Shown here: piece after piece, positions 8,271 to 15,733 of the stretch
How positions within the stretch are numbered: the stretch's first letter is position 1
Layout: each line of letters begins with the position of its first letter
From: Sulfurovum sp.
GTDB lineage: Bacteria > Campylobacterota > Campylobacteria > Campylobacterales > Sulfurovaceae
DNA length: 16,719 nt
Direction of reading: 5' to 3'
NCBI GenBank assembly: GCA_027083995.1
Contig: JALWME010000102.1
Span: 1 to 16,719, forward strand
Program-made: the position numbers and the translations under genes
The notes under the pieces: model-generated
Told to the model about the DNA's origin: nothing
Database searches by the model: none
Seen by the model: the letters and a program-made list of their open reading frames with translations, nothing else

Positions 8271-8788
8271 ACTTTATCCTCTTTATTATACTCTATAATT
8301 TCCACATCTCTAGGAGTATCTATCTCCAGGAGTCTTTCCCTTTGGGCTTTTTTACTTCTGATGTAGTACCCACCCATCGCACCACCAGTAGCTGCAAGTG
8401 CCAATAATCCAGCAGTCACCATCTGTGCAAACACAAATAACGCACCCACACCCAACGCACCTGCAAATGCTGCTCCTACTTTGAAGTTGGCCTTGGCATG
8501 GGTTTTGGTACTCTCTATGGTGATGCTCCTTTGGGCTTCTTTAATAACACGTTCTTTGTCTTTTTCTGCGTCTTTACGTAGCTTCTCTTTTTCATGAGCA
8601 AAATGCTCTTTACCATGTTGTGTAGAGATAGATGAGAACCAAAAAGCAATGACAAGTGCTATGAAAAACAATGGTACAGTTAAACGTAAGATGCCTGTCA
8701 TGTCTAGAGTACTAGGTGACAAGAGTATCAATGCATAAGTGGCTAATTGAACCAAGAGTATACCAAAGAGAAATTTAAGGAGTTTCAT
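8267..8788 (-). CDS. Unknown membrane protein, two helices - coil - two helices
   Basis: I do not recognise this 173-residue protein. Likely membrane segments are at about 5-24, 33-53, 103-122 and 123-142; the last two are rich in Gly and Ala. Between them, about 57-95, is a strongly charged Lys/Glu stretch likely to be a coiled coil. The C-terminal 30 residues are charged and probably cytoplasmic. An AAAGGA site lies 8 bases before the ATG, and a TGCTAAAAT extended -10 lies just upstream, so the gene probably starts a transcript running into lpxB. The stop overlaps the small ORF by ATGA. Linkage to lpxB suggests, but does not show, an envelope role. Confidence 0.75.
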   Translation of the reverse strand: MKLLKFLFGILLVQLATYALILLSPSTLDMTGILRLTVPLFFIALVIAFWFSSISTQHGKEHFAHEKEKLRKDAEKDKERVIKEAQRSITIESTKTHAKANFKVGAAFAGALGVGALFVFAQMVTAGLLALAATGGAMGGYYIRSKKAQRERLLEIDTPRDVEIIEYNKEDKV

Positions 8789-8811
8789 ACAGTATTTCCT
8801 TTATTGGATTT

Positions 8812-8820
8812 ATTTTAGCA
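8812..8820 (-). promoter_or_regulatory. Candidate extended -10 promoter before the unknown membrane protein
   Basis: The minus strand reads TGCTAAAAT, a TGn-type extended -10, about 25 bases before the ATG at 8788 and upstream of a good AAAGGA site. It would serve the membrane protein, the small ORF, lpxB and perhaps queH. Confidence 0.4.
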
Positions 8821-8851
8821 TAATTTATTTTTAAAATATAAAAAAGCTAAA
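8814..8851. repeat. AT-rich imperfect inverted repeat after nhaC
   Basis: TTTAGC (8814-8819) and GCTAAA (8846-8851) flank an AT-rich centre that is itself close to palindromic. It lies just after the nhaC stop and overlaps the candidate promoter of the next gene. It could be a weak terminator or a binding site. It is too AT-rich to be sure. Confidence 0.3.
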
Positions 8852-8865
8852 TAAGAATCTAAACA

Positions 8866-10245
8866 TTATAATGTCACCCAACTAGCCACCAAAAATGCCA
8901 AAGAAGCCAAAAAACCACCAATCAAGGCATATGGTAACTGTGTGCGTACATGCTCTACGTGATTACAGTCTGCTGCCATGGAGGAGATAATGGTAGTGTC
9001 GCTTATAGGGGAAGAGTGATCTCCGAATATACCTCCGCTTATAACTGCTGCTATGACTAGAGGGATGTCTAGTCCCATAGTAGCACCCAAGGTTAAACCA
9101 ATAGGCATCATAATGGAGAATGTTCCCCAGCTGGTTCCCGTGGAAAATGCAGTGATAGAAGATACTAAAAATATAAGCAAAGGTACGATGACAGGAGAGA
9201 TGTTGCCTTCTAGGAGCATAGCTAGGTATTTGGCGGTACCAAGGTCACCGATTACATCTCCTATGAGTAGGGCAAAGACTAAGATGCTAGTCACAGGTAA
9301 CATATGTGCCATACCATCGTATAGTCCTTTGAAGAAGCCTTTATGTGTGAGTAACTTGGTAGGTATAAAGTAGGCATAGATAAAAAACAGTGTGACAACC
9401 ACGGCGTAATATACAGAGGTAGACCCAGACCCCTTAAAGATATCACCATCTCCTGTAAGGAACAAGCCTACAGGTACCATAGCTACCATCACAAGTAAAG
9501 GTAATAGCATTTTGTAAGGTGTGGCTTTTACCTTCGCATCTAAGTTTGGCATAATGTAAGGTGCTGCTTTGGCATTTTTCATAGGGCCTATATCCCAGTC
9601 CCACAGGATGACTGCCAGTAAGATGACTAGCGTAAAGATGGAGTAGAAGTTGTAGGGTATAGAAGCAATGAGTAGAGATACTGCATCGCCAGAGATAACA
9701 TGTGCATCTATGGCAGTGACTATGAGACCTAGTAGTAAGGCACCCCAAGCGTTAAGTGGAATGAGTGTACAGATGGGTGAGGAGCTAGAGTCACAGATGT
9801 AGGCTAGTTTTTCACGGCTTACACCATGCTTGTCAAAGAGTGGTTTGGCTACTGTTCCTGCTACAAGTGCGGTGATACTAGACTCTATAAAGATGAGTAT
9901 ACCTATGATGTAAGCTAGTAGCATTGCTCCTTTGGGAGAGTCTATATGTTTGGCTTTTTTACTAAGATAGGCTACGAAACTTTCAACAGATCCAGAGACA
10001 GAAAGTAGGTTGATAATAGCTCCTATGAACAGCATAAAAAGCAGTGTCTTAACTATCCACCCCTCAGCAAAAAGAGCGATGACACCATCAAAGAGTGCTA
10101 CAAATGCATCGGCAGGGTTGTAGGCATTGAGCACCAGAAAGCCTGCAAAAATACCACCTAAAAGTGAGACAATAACATCTTTTGTTATAATGGCTAAAAA
10201 GATTGTGAGTATGGGGATGGCGACTGAAAGTATTCCGTATTCCAT
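8866..10245 (-). CDS. nhaC: NhaC-family Na+/H+ antiporter
   Basis: This inner-membrane protein of 459 residues has about 11-12 hydrophobic helices and probably exchanges sodium for protons. NhaC-family signatures are seen in the ICDSSSSPICTLIPLNAWGA stretch, in FSTGTSWGTFSIMMPIG, and in the C-terminal FGDHSSPISDTTIISS followed by HVRTQLPYAL. I place the start at the ATG at 10245 (MEYGILSV), because an AGG site lies 8 bases upstream. The open frame reaches back to 10317, but those extra 24 residues are encoded by a repeat tract and are not membrane-like. Related NhaC-type carriers can take organic substrates, so the exact ion or solute is an inference. It is divergent from the YkuD gene. Confidence 0.9.
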   Translation of the reverse strand: MEYGILSVAIPILTIFLAIITKDVIVSLLGGIFAGFLVLNAYNPADAFVALFDGVIALFAEGWIVKTLLFMLFIGAIINLLSVSGSVESFVAYLSKKAKHIDSPKGAMLLAYIIGILIFIESSITALVAGTVAKPLFDKHGVSREKLAYICDSSSSPICTLIPLNAWGALLLGLIVTAIDAHVISGDAVSLLIASIPYNFYSIFTLVILLAVILWDWDIGPMKNAKAAPYIMPNLDAKVKATPYKMLLPLLVMVAMVPVGLFLTGDGDIFKGSGSTSVYYAVVVTLFFIYAYFIPTKLLTHKGFFKGLYDGMAHMLPVTSILVFALLIGDVIGDLGTAKYLAMLLEGNISPVIVPLLIFLVSSITAFSTGTSWGTFSIMMPIGLTLGATMGLDIPLVIAAVISGGIFGDHSSPISDTTIISSMAADCNHVEHVRTQLPYALIGGFLASLAFLVASWVTL

Positions 10246-10280
10246 TTTATATACCTGCATAGTAGGGAAAATAGAGGGGT

Positions 10281-10329
10281 CTAGTGATTTGTGATTTGTT
10301 ACAAAGCAATGAATCATGAATCACCTGAC
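10281..10329. repeat. 7-base-phased repeat tract forming an imperfect inverted repeat
   Basis: In 7-base steps the plus strand reads CTAGTGA, TTTGTGA, TTTGTTA, CAAAGCA, ATGAATC, ATGAATC, ACCTGAC. The two halves are roughly reverse complements: GTGATT at 10284-10289 pairs with AATCAC at 10319-10324, then TGATT pairs with AATCA further in. It sits between divergent nhaC and the YkuD gene. Could be an operator, a hairpin, or a mobile repeat remnant. Confidence 0.5.
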
Positions 10330-10356
10330 ACCCTCGGTTGAAAGGATTATAGCATA

Positions 10357-11049
10357 ATGAAAAAGATTTTACTTAGCCTTCTGTTCGCTTTTACTCTATG
10401 CGTAGCGGAGATACCTGATAGTAAGCAACTTATAGTGGTAACAACACAAAACTGGTCTACACCCAATGGTACATTGCAACGTTATGAAAAAACAGACAAA
10501 TGGCATAAGGTAGGCAAGTCTATAGACATCAAGTTAGGACGTAATGGTTTAGGCTGGGGCATAGGACTGCATACTACACCCAAAGATGCCAAAATTATCA
10601 AAAAAGAGGGAGATGGCAAGGCTCCAGCAGGCATTTTCTCTCTCAAGCAGGCTTTTGGGTACTTTCCTTTTGTCGTAGACTATCCATATGAAGTCTACAA
10701 AAGTACAGACCATTGTGTAGACGATGTGAATTCCAAACTTTACAATAAAATAGTAGATAGTAAAAACATAAAAAAAGACTATAGAAGCTTTGAACATATG
10801 CGTTTTTCCAAAGACTATTACAAATACGGTATAGTAGTAAACCACAACCATATAGATGAAGTAGGAACGATAAGGGGTGCGGGGTCTTGTATATTTATAC
10901 ACATCAAAAAAGTACCAACAGCTGGATGTACTGTGATGCGTGAAGATGAGATGAAAGAGCTTATACACTGGCTAGATGCAGAGAGCAATCCTCTACTCAT
11001 ACAGGGCACAGTTGAGGCAGTAGATACTTTAATGAAAGAGATAAAATAG
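10357..11049 (+). CDS. Secreted YkuD (L,D-transpeptidase-like) domain protein
   Basis: A signal peptide of about 17-18 residues (MKKILLSLLFAFTLCVA) is followed by a mature periplasmic domain; the Cys in it is not in a proper lipobox. The domain matches the YkuD type grouped in COG3786: GDGKAPAGIFSL at about 86-96, AFGYFP, a CVDD/YN segment at 120-130, and the catalytic cluster with His182 in CIFIHI and Cys191 in PTAGCTVM. Such enzymes form or trim 3-3 peptide cross-links or attach groups to peptidoglycan. 230 residues is normal for this group. An AAAGGA site lies 10 bases before the ATG. It stands alone, divergent from nhaC and convergent with the diguanylate cyclase gene. Confidence 0.88.
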   Translation: MKKILLSLLFAFTLCVAEIPDSKQLIVVTTQNWSTPNGTLQRYEKTDKWHKVGKSIDIKLGRNGLGWGIGLHTTPKDAKIIKKEGDGKAPAGIFSLKQAFGYFPFVVDYPYEVYKSTDHCVDDVNSKLYNKIVDSKNIKKDYRSFEHMRFSKDYYKYGIVVNHNHIDEVGTIRGAGSCIFIHIKKVPTAGCTVMREDEMKELIHWLDAESNPLLIQGTVEAVDTLMKEIK

Positions 11050-11056
11050 CTTTTGA

Positions 11057-11869
11057 TTATTTTCTAGATCTAAAGTTGGAAGATTTTTTGGAGAATTTAT
11101 TGTCTGGCAGTGATTCAGAAAAGACTACGGACTTGTTTTTACCAGTAGTTTTAGCATAATACAATGCATAATCTGCATGCGATAAAGCCTCATCAAATGA
11201 CAATATACCAGCTAGTCTATTTTCAAAAAGTCCGATGCTGATCGTATAAGCAATATTGGTATCTATATCAGTAATATTGGAATATAAAACAGCTTGGTGA
11301 AGTCTGTCCATTTGCGTTTTCAGTGTATCTATATCTACATCTAGTACTACAGCAAACTCTTCTCCTCCTATACGCCCGATAATGTAATCAGAATCTAATG
11401 TTTTTAAGATGAGTGTACCAAAATAGGTAAGTAATTTATCGCCATATGCATGACCATATTTATCGTTGATAGATTTAAAGTTATCAATATCAATGATTGC
11501 TACAGAGTATGTTTTATGTGATTTTACTACCGTATCATGTAGGGCTAAAGAGCGTTTAAAAAATGCCTGTCTGCTAAAGAGTTTTGTCATTGAGTCATAG
11601 GTTGCCAAATAGTTCATCTTTTGCTCCATTTTGTCAATAGAAAAGAGAAGAGCAAGAAGATGCCATGAGATAAATGGTGTCAAAATAGCCGTAACTAAAA
11701 ATGTAACTACAGGAGTAGAAGGAACAGGATAGGGAAAATTAAAAATATCCATAAATAAAAATGTTAGTATTTCTGCAGCGATAATGGCAAAAATGGTAAT
11801 AATCACAATCACTTGAGTGTGTCCCAATTTTTGCACAATATTTCTAAGATGTATAGATATCTTTGTCAT
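11057..11869 (-). CDS. Membrane-bound diguanylate cyclase (GGDEF domain)
   Basis: The 270-residue protein makes the second messenger cyclic di-GMP from two GTP. Two membrane helices are at about 18-41 and 52-76, with only a short loop between them, so there is no sizeable periplasmic sensor. The GGDEF domain spans about 88-255, with metal-binding DIDNFKSINDKYGH at 127-140 and active site GGEEF at 168-172, which looks catalytic. The RxxD inhibitory site expected just before GGEEF is missing (LDSD/YIIG instead), so product feedback is probably absent. There is no clear ribosome binding site; a TATAAT lies only 9 bases before the ATG, suggesting a leaderless message or coupling to the upstream tonB-like gene. 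It ends 7 bases from the convergent YkuD gene stop. Confidence 0.92.
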   Translation of the reverse strand: MTKISIHLRNIVQKLGHTQVIVIITIFAIIAAEILTFLFMDIFNFPYPVPSTPVVTFLVTAILTPFISWHLLALLFSIDKMEQKMNYLATYDSMTKLFSRQAFFKRSLALHDTVVKSHKTYSVAIIDIDNFKSINDKYGHAYGDKLLTYFGTLILKTLDSDYIIGRIGGEEFAVVLDVDIDTLKTQMDRLHQAVLYSNITDIDTNIAYTISIGLFENRLAGILSFDEALSHADYALYYAKTTGKNKSVVFSESLPDNKFSKKSSNFRSRK

Positions 11870-11877
11870 AATTGTTT

Positions 11878-11883
11878 ATTATA
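11878..11883 (-). promoter_or_regulatory. Candidate -10 element very close to the cyclase start
   Basis: The minus strand reads TATAAT here, in the 26-base gap after the tonB-like stop. A transcript starting 6-7 bases downstream would begin almost at the cyclase ATG and so be leaderless. There is no convincing -35 box. Confidence 0.3.
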
Positions 11884-11895
11884 CTCAGTCTATGG

Positions 11896-13062
11896 TTAGA
11901 AAAGACTATACTCTACATAAAAAGTTATTTTTGTTTTTGTTTTTGGACGTGGGTAGTCTTTGTAGGCTATACGTATGACCTTTATAGTGTTCTTGTCTAG
12001 GGCTGCATAGCCTATGCGTTTCTTAAGTCTTAGTCCCGAGATGTTACCGTTTGGGTGGAGATAGAAAGTGACAATGGCTGTACCTTGTTGGTGTGTTTTT
12101 TGTGCTACCCAGGGGTATCCGTTACGTGTAAGTGTACGTTGGGTAATTTGATAAATGCTTCCTAGGTGTTTTTCTATAAACCTTTTTTGGGTTTTTGTAA
12201 AGGTGTTAAACTCTGAGCCATAAAACTGTTTTATCATACGCATAGCAGGGCGTCTTGATTTTGTTGGACGTATAGAAGTACTGGCATTCATGATGGCATT
12301 GGCCAGAGGGTCATTGGATTTTCTTTTTGTTTGTTTTTGTTTGCGTTGTTTTTGTCGTTGTCTTTGTCTTTTGGTACGTTGATTAGGTATTTTTTTGGCT
12401 AGTTTTTGTTTACGTAGTTTTTGTTTCGCCTTTTCTTTTTTTCTTTTTTTCTTTTTTTCTCTCTTAGCTTTAGCAAGAGCCTCTTTTTTTTCTTTCTCTT
12501 TTTTAAGTCGTTTTTGTTCTATCTTTGCAAGTCTGGCTTCTTCTTTGGCTTTTTTCTTGGCTGCTGCTAATGCAAGTGCATTGAGTCTGGTTTGCTCTTT
12601 TTTTTCTACACGGGCTTTCTCTTCTTCTTTGGCTTTTCTTTTGGCAAGTGCTTCTTGTTCTTTTTTTTGTATCTCTACTCTTTTTTGTTCCATCTTGGCA
12701 AGTCTGGCTTTTTCAAGTTCTTCTTCAGAAGTTGATTCAAGGGATACACTTTTACGTTCATCTGCAGCAGCTATCTTCTCAAATATCTGTTTGGTTGTTT
12801 CTTTGATGGGGGAGGAAGGTTCCTGTGGAGATGTTTCCTGTTCTTTGGAAGCAGTAGCTATTTTTTCTAACAGCTGTTTTGTAGCATTTTCCAGGGCTTG
12901 CTGGTCATTTTCTATCTCCACGAGTGACTGTGCAGATGTGGAGGGTTCAAAGTTTTCTATATTGAGAGTGATTTTCACTTCTTTACTTTGCGAAGAAGGA
13001 AAGATGATTTTTTGATAGAACAACATATAGACTATGAGTGTGAACAGCACATAAAGAAGCAA
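11896..13062 (-). CDS. tonB: TonB-like energy transducer with long basic coiled-coil linker; start uncertain
   Basis: The C-terminal 85 residues match a TonB C-terminal domain: NGYPWVAQKTHQQGTAIV, then HPNGNISGLRLKKRIGYAALD and a final beta strand. Such proteins carry proton-motive energy from ExbB/ExbD to outer-membrane receptors. A single N-terminal helix is followed by a long Lys/Arg/Glu/Ala-rich linker (about 100-260), likely a periplasm-spanning helix as in TolA. The coordinate given uses a TTG at 13062, the first ordinary start in frame. However, this gives a short anchor with no basic N-terminus and no ribosome binding site. The frame stays open to 13126, and GAGGAG followed by ATC at 13092 would give a proper anchor. 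exbB and exbD are not nearby. TolA is the main alternative. Confidence 0.82.
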   Translation of the reverse strand: MLLYVLFTLIVYMLFYQKIIFPSSQSKEVKITLNIENFEPSTSAQSLVEIENDQQALENATKQLLEKIATASKEQETSPQEPSSPIKETTKQIFEKIAAADERKSVSLESTSEEELEKARLAKMEQKRVEIQKKEQEALAKRKAKEEEKARVEKKEQTRLNALALAAAKKKAKEEARLAKIEQKRLKKEKEKKEALAKAKREKKKKRKKEKAKQKLRKQKLAKKIPNQRTKRQRQRQKQRKQKQTKRKSNDPLANAIMNASTSIRPTKSRRPAMRMIKQFYGSEFNTFTKTQKRFIEKHLGSIYQITQRTLTRNGYPWVAQKTHQQGTAIVTFYLHPNGNISGLRLKKRIGYAALDKNTIKVIRIAYKDYPRPKTKTKITFYVEYSLF

Positions 13063-13089
13063 AGTAAGAAAGAATGCCTTAACCGTTTT

Positions 13090-13104
13090 GATGACTTTCT
13101 CCTC
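13090..13104 (-). promoter_or_regulatory. tonB: Strong ribosome binding site followed by an ATC codon
   Basis: GAGGAG (13099-13104) lies 6 bases before an ATC (13090-13092) in frame with the tonB-like gene. Starting there gives a peptide IKTVKAFFLTLLLYVLF, a typical basic-then-hydrophobic TonB anchor. No ATG, GTG or TTG is at suitable spacing. Confidence 0.5.
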
Positions 13105-13121
13105 TTTATGCTCTGTTAGTG

Positions 13122-13142
13122 TATAATTCTAAAAGTATTATA
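13122..13142. promoter_or_regulatory. Overlapping divergent promoter elements for hemL and the tonB-like gene
   Basis: Plus-strand -10 candidates are TATAAT (13122-13127) and TATTAT (13136-13141) ahead of hemL. On the minus strand TATAAT (13137-13142) precedes the tonB-like gene. The two sets overlap within about 20 bases, so the promoters would share the region. -35 boxes are not evident. Confidence 0.4.
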
Positions 13143-13163
13143 CAGAATGAGGATTAATAAAAC

Positions 13164-14453
13164 ATGGCATATGATAAAAGTATAGAAGCATTTGATGCAG
13201 CATATAAAGTTATACCTGGAGGCGTAGACTCTCCTGTACGTGCGTTTTCTGGAGTAGAAGGAACACCACCATTTATAGAACGGGGTGAGGGAGCGTATCT
13301 TTTTGATATTGATGGCAACAAATATATAGATTTTGTACAAAGCTGGGGTCCACTTATTTTTGGTCACTGTGATGCCGATATAGAAGCTTCAGTCATAGAA
13401 GCAGTCAAACGTGGACTTAGTTTTGGTGCACCTACTACTGTAGAAACGGAACTAGCCCAAGAGATAGTGGGGATGTTTGAGAGTATAGACAAAGTACGTT
13501 TTGTAAGCTCTGGCACGGAAGCAGTAATGTCTGCTATCCGATTAGCACGAGGGGTTACAGGACGAGATAACATCCTTAAATTTACAGGGTGCTATCATGG
13601 GCATTCTGATTCACTTTTGGTTCAAGCTGGTTCAGGTCTGGCAACATTTGGTACACCATCTAGTCCAGGAGTACCCGCAGATCTTACAAAGCATACACTG
13701 CTTGCTACCTATAATGACCTAAAGTCAGTAAAGAAGTGCTTCGAAGATGCTAAAGGAGATATCGCCTGTGTCATCATAGAACCTATAGCAGGCAACATGG
13801 GTCTAGTACCTGCTGATGAAGTCTTTTTGGAAGGCTTAAGAGCTTTATGTGATGCGCATGGTGCATTACTTATATTTGATGAGGTTATGTCTGGCTTTAG
13901 GGCATCACTTAGAGGTGCTCAGGGACTTTCTTCTGTGAAACCTGATATGGTAACACTTGGTAAAGTCATCGGTGCAGGTATGCCAGTGGGTGCCTTTGGT
14001 GCATCTGCGGATATCATGTCCCAGCTTTCACCTGAAGGTTCAGTGTATCAAGCAGGTACACTCTCGGGCAATCCTGTAGCTATGGCAGCAGGACTTACAA
14101 GCCTTAAAAAGCTTAAAGCCAATCCTGCCCTATATGTAGACTTTGCTACAAAAGCAAAGAGGCTTGTAGAGGGTTTTCAAAAAGCAGCCAGAGCGGTGAA
14201 TGTACCTATGGTTACAGAAGTAAGAGGCTCCATGTTTGGCTTTTTCTTCTCTGACAAGCCTGTCAAAAACTTCGCAGATGCTTGTAACAATGATACCAAA
14301 ATGTTTGCCAAGTTTCACAAAGGCATGCTTGAACGTGGTGTCTATTTGGCTTGTTCATCATATGAGACAGGTTTTATTTGCACTGCGATGACAGATGAGA
14401 TGATAGATGTGGCTATAAAAGCTGCGTATGAGACACTTAAAGAGATACACTAA
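13164..14453 (+). CDS. hemL: Glutamate-1-semialdehyde 2,1-aminomutase HemL
   Basis: HemL converts glutamate-1-semialdehyde to 5-aminolevulinate in the C5 route to heme and other tetrapyrroles. The 429 residues are full length. Evidence includes [11 protein letters not shown] at 18-28, [15 protein letters not shown] at 115-129, [11 protein letters not shown] at 142-152, the cofactor aspartate in [10 protein letters not shown] at 237-246, and the pyridoxal-phosphate lysine K267 in [20 protein letters not shown] lies about 11 bases before the ATG. The next gene begins 9 bases after its stop. A hemL followed by small membrane proteins is a pattern I recall from Helicobacter and Campylobacter. Confidence 0.98.
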   Translation: MAYDKSIEAFDAAYKVIPGGVDSPVRAFSGVEGTPPFIERGEGAYLFDIDGNKYIDFVQSWGPLIFGHCDADIEASVIEAVKRGLSFGAPTTVETELAQEIVGMFESIDKVRFVSSGTEAVMSAIRLARGVTGRDNILKFTGCYHGHSDSLLVQAGSGLATFGTPSSPGVPADLTKHTLLATYNDLKSVKKCFEDAKGDIACVIIEPIAGNMGLVPADEVFLEGLRALCDAHGALLIFDEVMSGFRASLRGAQGLSSVKPDMVTLGKVIGAGMPVGAFGASADIMSQLSPEGSVYQAGTLSGNPVAMAAGLTSLKKLKANPALYVDFATKAKRLVEGFQKAARAVNVPMVTEVRGSMFGFFFSDKPVKNFADACNNDTKMFAKFHKGMLERGVYLACSSYETGFICTAMTDEMIDVAIKAAYETLKEIH

Positions 14454-14462
14454 AGAATAAAA

Positions 14463-14840
14463 GTGGATTTTTTAAATAGAAAAATATATATTTATCTCTT
14501 TGTAGTGATGGTTACTGTGTTGATGTTGTATCCTGTCATGCCCAATGACTATATATCATCGTTATATCCTGTAAACTTCAATGATAAAGTGGAGCATGGT
14601 ATAGTTTTTTTTATATTGGCATTTCTTTTAAACAGAACCTCAGACCAACATAAAAAAAGATTGCGTAATGTTATTGTGCTTTCTCTATTTGGTATAATGA
14701 TAGAACTTATACAATATTATATTCCACATCGTAGTACAAGCATCTCAGATGCTTTAGCAAATATCGCTGGTATATTGGTGTTTCAACTTTTATTTAGTAT
14801 ATATTTATATTTTATAAAAAGAAAAAGAAGTCATCAATAA
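14463..14840 (+). CDS. VanZ-like membrane protein
   Basis: This 125-residue protein starts at GTG, 9 bases after hemL, with only a weak AAGAATAAAA site, so it likely depends on translation from hemL. Four helices are predicted at about 9-25, 46-57, 68-84 and 100-118. VanZ-family landmarks are present: DKVEHGIVFFILAF at 41-54, E81 with the Q84 YYIPHR motif, and SDALANIAG at 95-103. VanZ was named for low-level teicoplanin resistance in enterococci, but most small homologues have no known role and nothing here suggests antibiotic resistance. It is followed by atpZ after 17 bases. Confidence 0.78.
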   Translation: MDFLNRKIYIYLFVVMVTVLMLYPVMPNDYISSLYPVNFNDKVEHGIVFFILAFLLNRTSDQHKKRLRNVIVLSLFGIMIELIQYYIPHRSTSISDALANIAGILVFQLLFSIYLYFIKRKRSHQ

Positions 14841-14857
14841 CCACACATGGAGTATGC

Positions 14858-15169
14858 ATGAATCAAAAACATGAAGAACCAAAATACAAAAAACTTGTCG
14901 ATGCTGCTGATGGCTTAAGCCTTGGTATCTCTATAGTAGTTGCCATACTCATAGGTGTGGCTATAGGTCTAGGCTTACAAAAACTTACAGGAACAGGATG
15001 GACACTGTGGATAGGTGTGTTCATAGGTATGGGTGCAGCAGTATCCAATGTCTATAAAGCCTATGCCAAACAAAAGGCCTCACTTGATGAGCTGGCAAAA
15101 GACCCAAGGTACAACTATAAAGAAAATCAAGAATTACAGAAAAAATATGACGAAGATGATGATGACTAA
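14858..15169 (+). CDS. atpZ: AtpZ/AtpI-family protein (F1Fo ATP synthase accessory)
   Basis: The 103-residue protein has a short charged N-terminus, two helices at about 22-42 and 47-67 rich in Gly, Ile and Ala, and a charged C-terminus ending in DEDDDD. The segment GVAIGLGLQKLTGTGWTLW followed by a GIxxGMGAAVSNVYK-like second helix is typical of the AtpZ/AtpI family, linked to assembly of the ATP synthase c-ring and, in some bacteria, to Mg2+ transport. GGAG lies 5 bases before the ATG. No ATP synthase genes are in the window. Its end overlaps the next gene, and the pair is probably translated together. Confidence 0.82.
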   Translation: MNQKHEEPKYKKLVDAADGLSLGISIVVAILIGVAIGLGLQKLTGTGWTLWIGVFIGMGAAVSNVYKAYAKQKASLDELAKDPRYNYKENQELQKKYDEDDDD

Positions 15170-15707
15170 GAGATATATTAACATTTTTATGACCTTACTG
15201 ATTATGAATGTGCTAGGTAGTATGATTATTGTTATGTTCTTCAAAAGTACATTGTTGTATGCATTTGAAATAGGTTTTCTCTCCTCTGCTTTGGTTGTAG
15301 GTGCATCACTGTTTTCTTATGGACGTATGGTCAATACACGCGTAGAGCATACTATTATTACACTTGATGATTCTAAAGATGTGATAGATACACTTGAAGA
15401 CCCTTATGACCTTTATAGTGAAGAGGTCAAAGAAGAAAAGCCTATTAAAGAGATGGTTAAAGAAGAACGTCAAAAGTTAAAAGCCCAGAGGCGTTCGTTA
15501 TATGAAACACTTAAAGATACAAAAGCAGCACTCTCCATCTATCGTCTTGGTGCCTATGTTGTACTTATTTTAGGTTTTTTGTATTTGAACAGACATGGCT
15601 TACTTCATATTCCTACATATATCATTGCTTTAGGTTTACCGCCATTGATTATTGTACGTATGCTTCTTAAGAAAAAAGAAAGACAAACAGAAGATACGAT
15701 ACAATAA
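15162..15707 (+). CDS. Unknown four-helix membrane protein overlapping atpZ
   Basis: I do not recognise this 181-residue protein (from the ATG at 15162; ATGs at 15147, 15156 and 15159 are also in frame, and none has a strong ribosome binding site). Helices are predicted at about 6-27, 31-53, 126-143 and 149-168. A charged coiled-coil stretch lies at about 85-120, and a short acidic stretch at about 69-88. It overlaps atpZ by 8 to 23 bases depending on the start, so coupling is likely. AtpI proteins have four helices but are shorter and lack such a middle region. It might be an AtpZ partner, but that is inference from position only. Confidence 0.75.
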   Translation: MTKRYINIFMTLLIMNVLGSMIIVMFFKSTLLYAFEIGFLSSALVVGASLFSYGRMVNTRVEHTIITLDDSKDVIDTLEDPYDLYSEEVKEEKPIKEMVKEERQKLKAQRRSLYETLKDTKAALSIYRLGAYVVLILGFLYLNRHGLLHIPTYIIALGLPPLIIVRMLLKKKERQTEDTIQ

Positions 15708-15733
15708 GTCCAACTATAATAATTGGATGAACA

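Noticed and set aside
8989..9748. Frames on either strand inside nhaC
   Set aside because: They are shadows of the antiporter gene, which carries clear family motifs throughout.
10246..10317. N-terminal extension of nhaC to the ATG at 10317
   Set aside because: The extra 24 residues are coded largely by the repeat tract, lack conservation signals, and a good ribosome binding site supports the ATG at 10245.
10357..10410. Lipobox in the YkuD protein signal peptide
   Set aside because: The Cys at 15 is preceded by Leu, not a small residue, so a normal secretion signal is more likely.
10549..10968. Minus-strand frame inside the YkuD gene
   Set aside because: It overlaps a well-supported signal peptide and catalytic domain on the plus strand; its product has an odd Tyr/Phe/Val-rich composition.
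11047..11060. Terminator between the converging YkuD and cyclase genes
   Set aside because: Only 7 bases separate the stops, and I see no stable stem with a T-run on either side.
12395..13015. Long plus-strand frame rich in Ser, Phe and Leu opposite the tonB-like gene
   Set aside because: It is the antisense of a Lys/Arg/Glu/Ala-rich coiled-coil stretch; the codon bias of that stretch leaves the opposite frame open. No ribosome binding site and no homology.
14463..14840. Glycopeptide resistance gene from the VanZ similarity
   Set aside because: VanZ-like folds are common in small membrane proteins; no other resistance genes are near and the organism appears Gram-negative.
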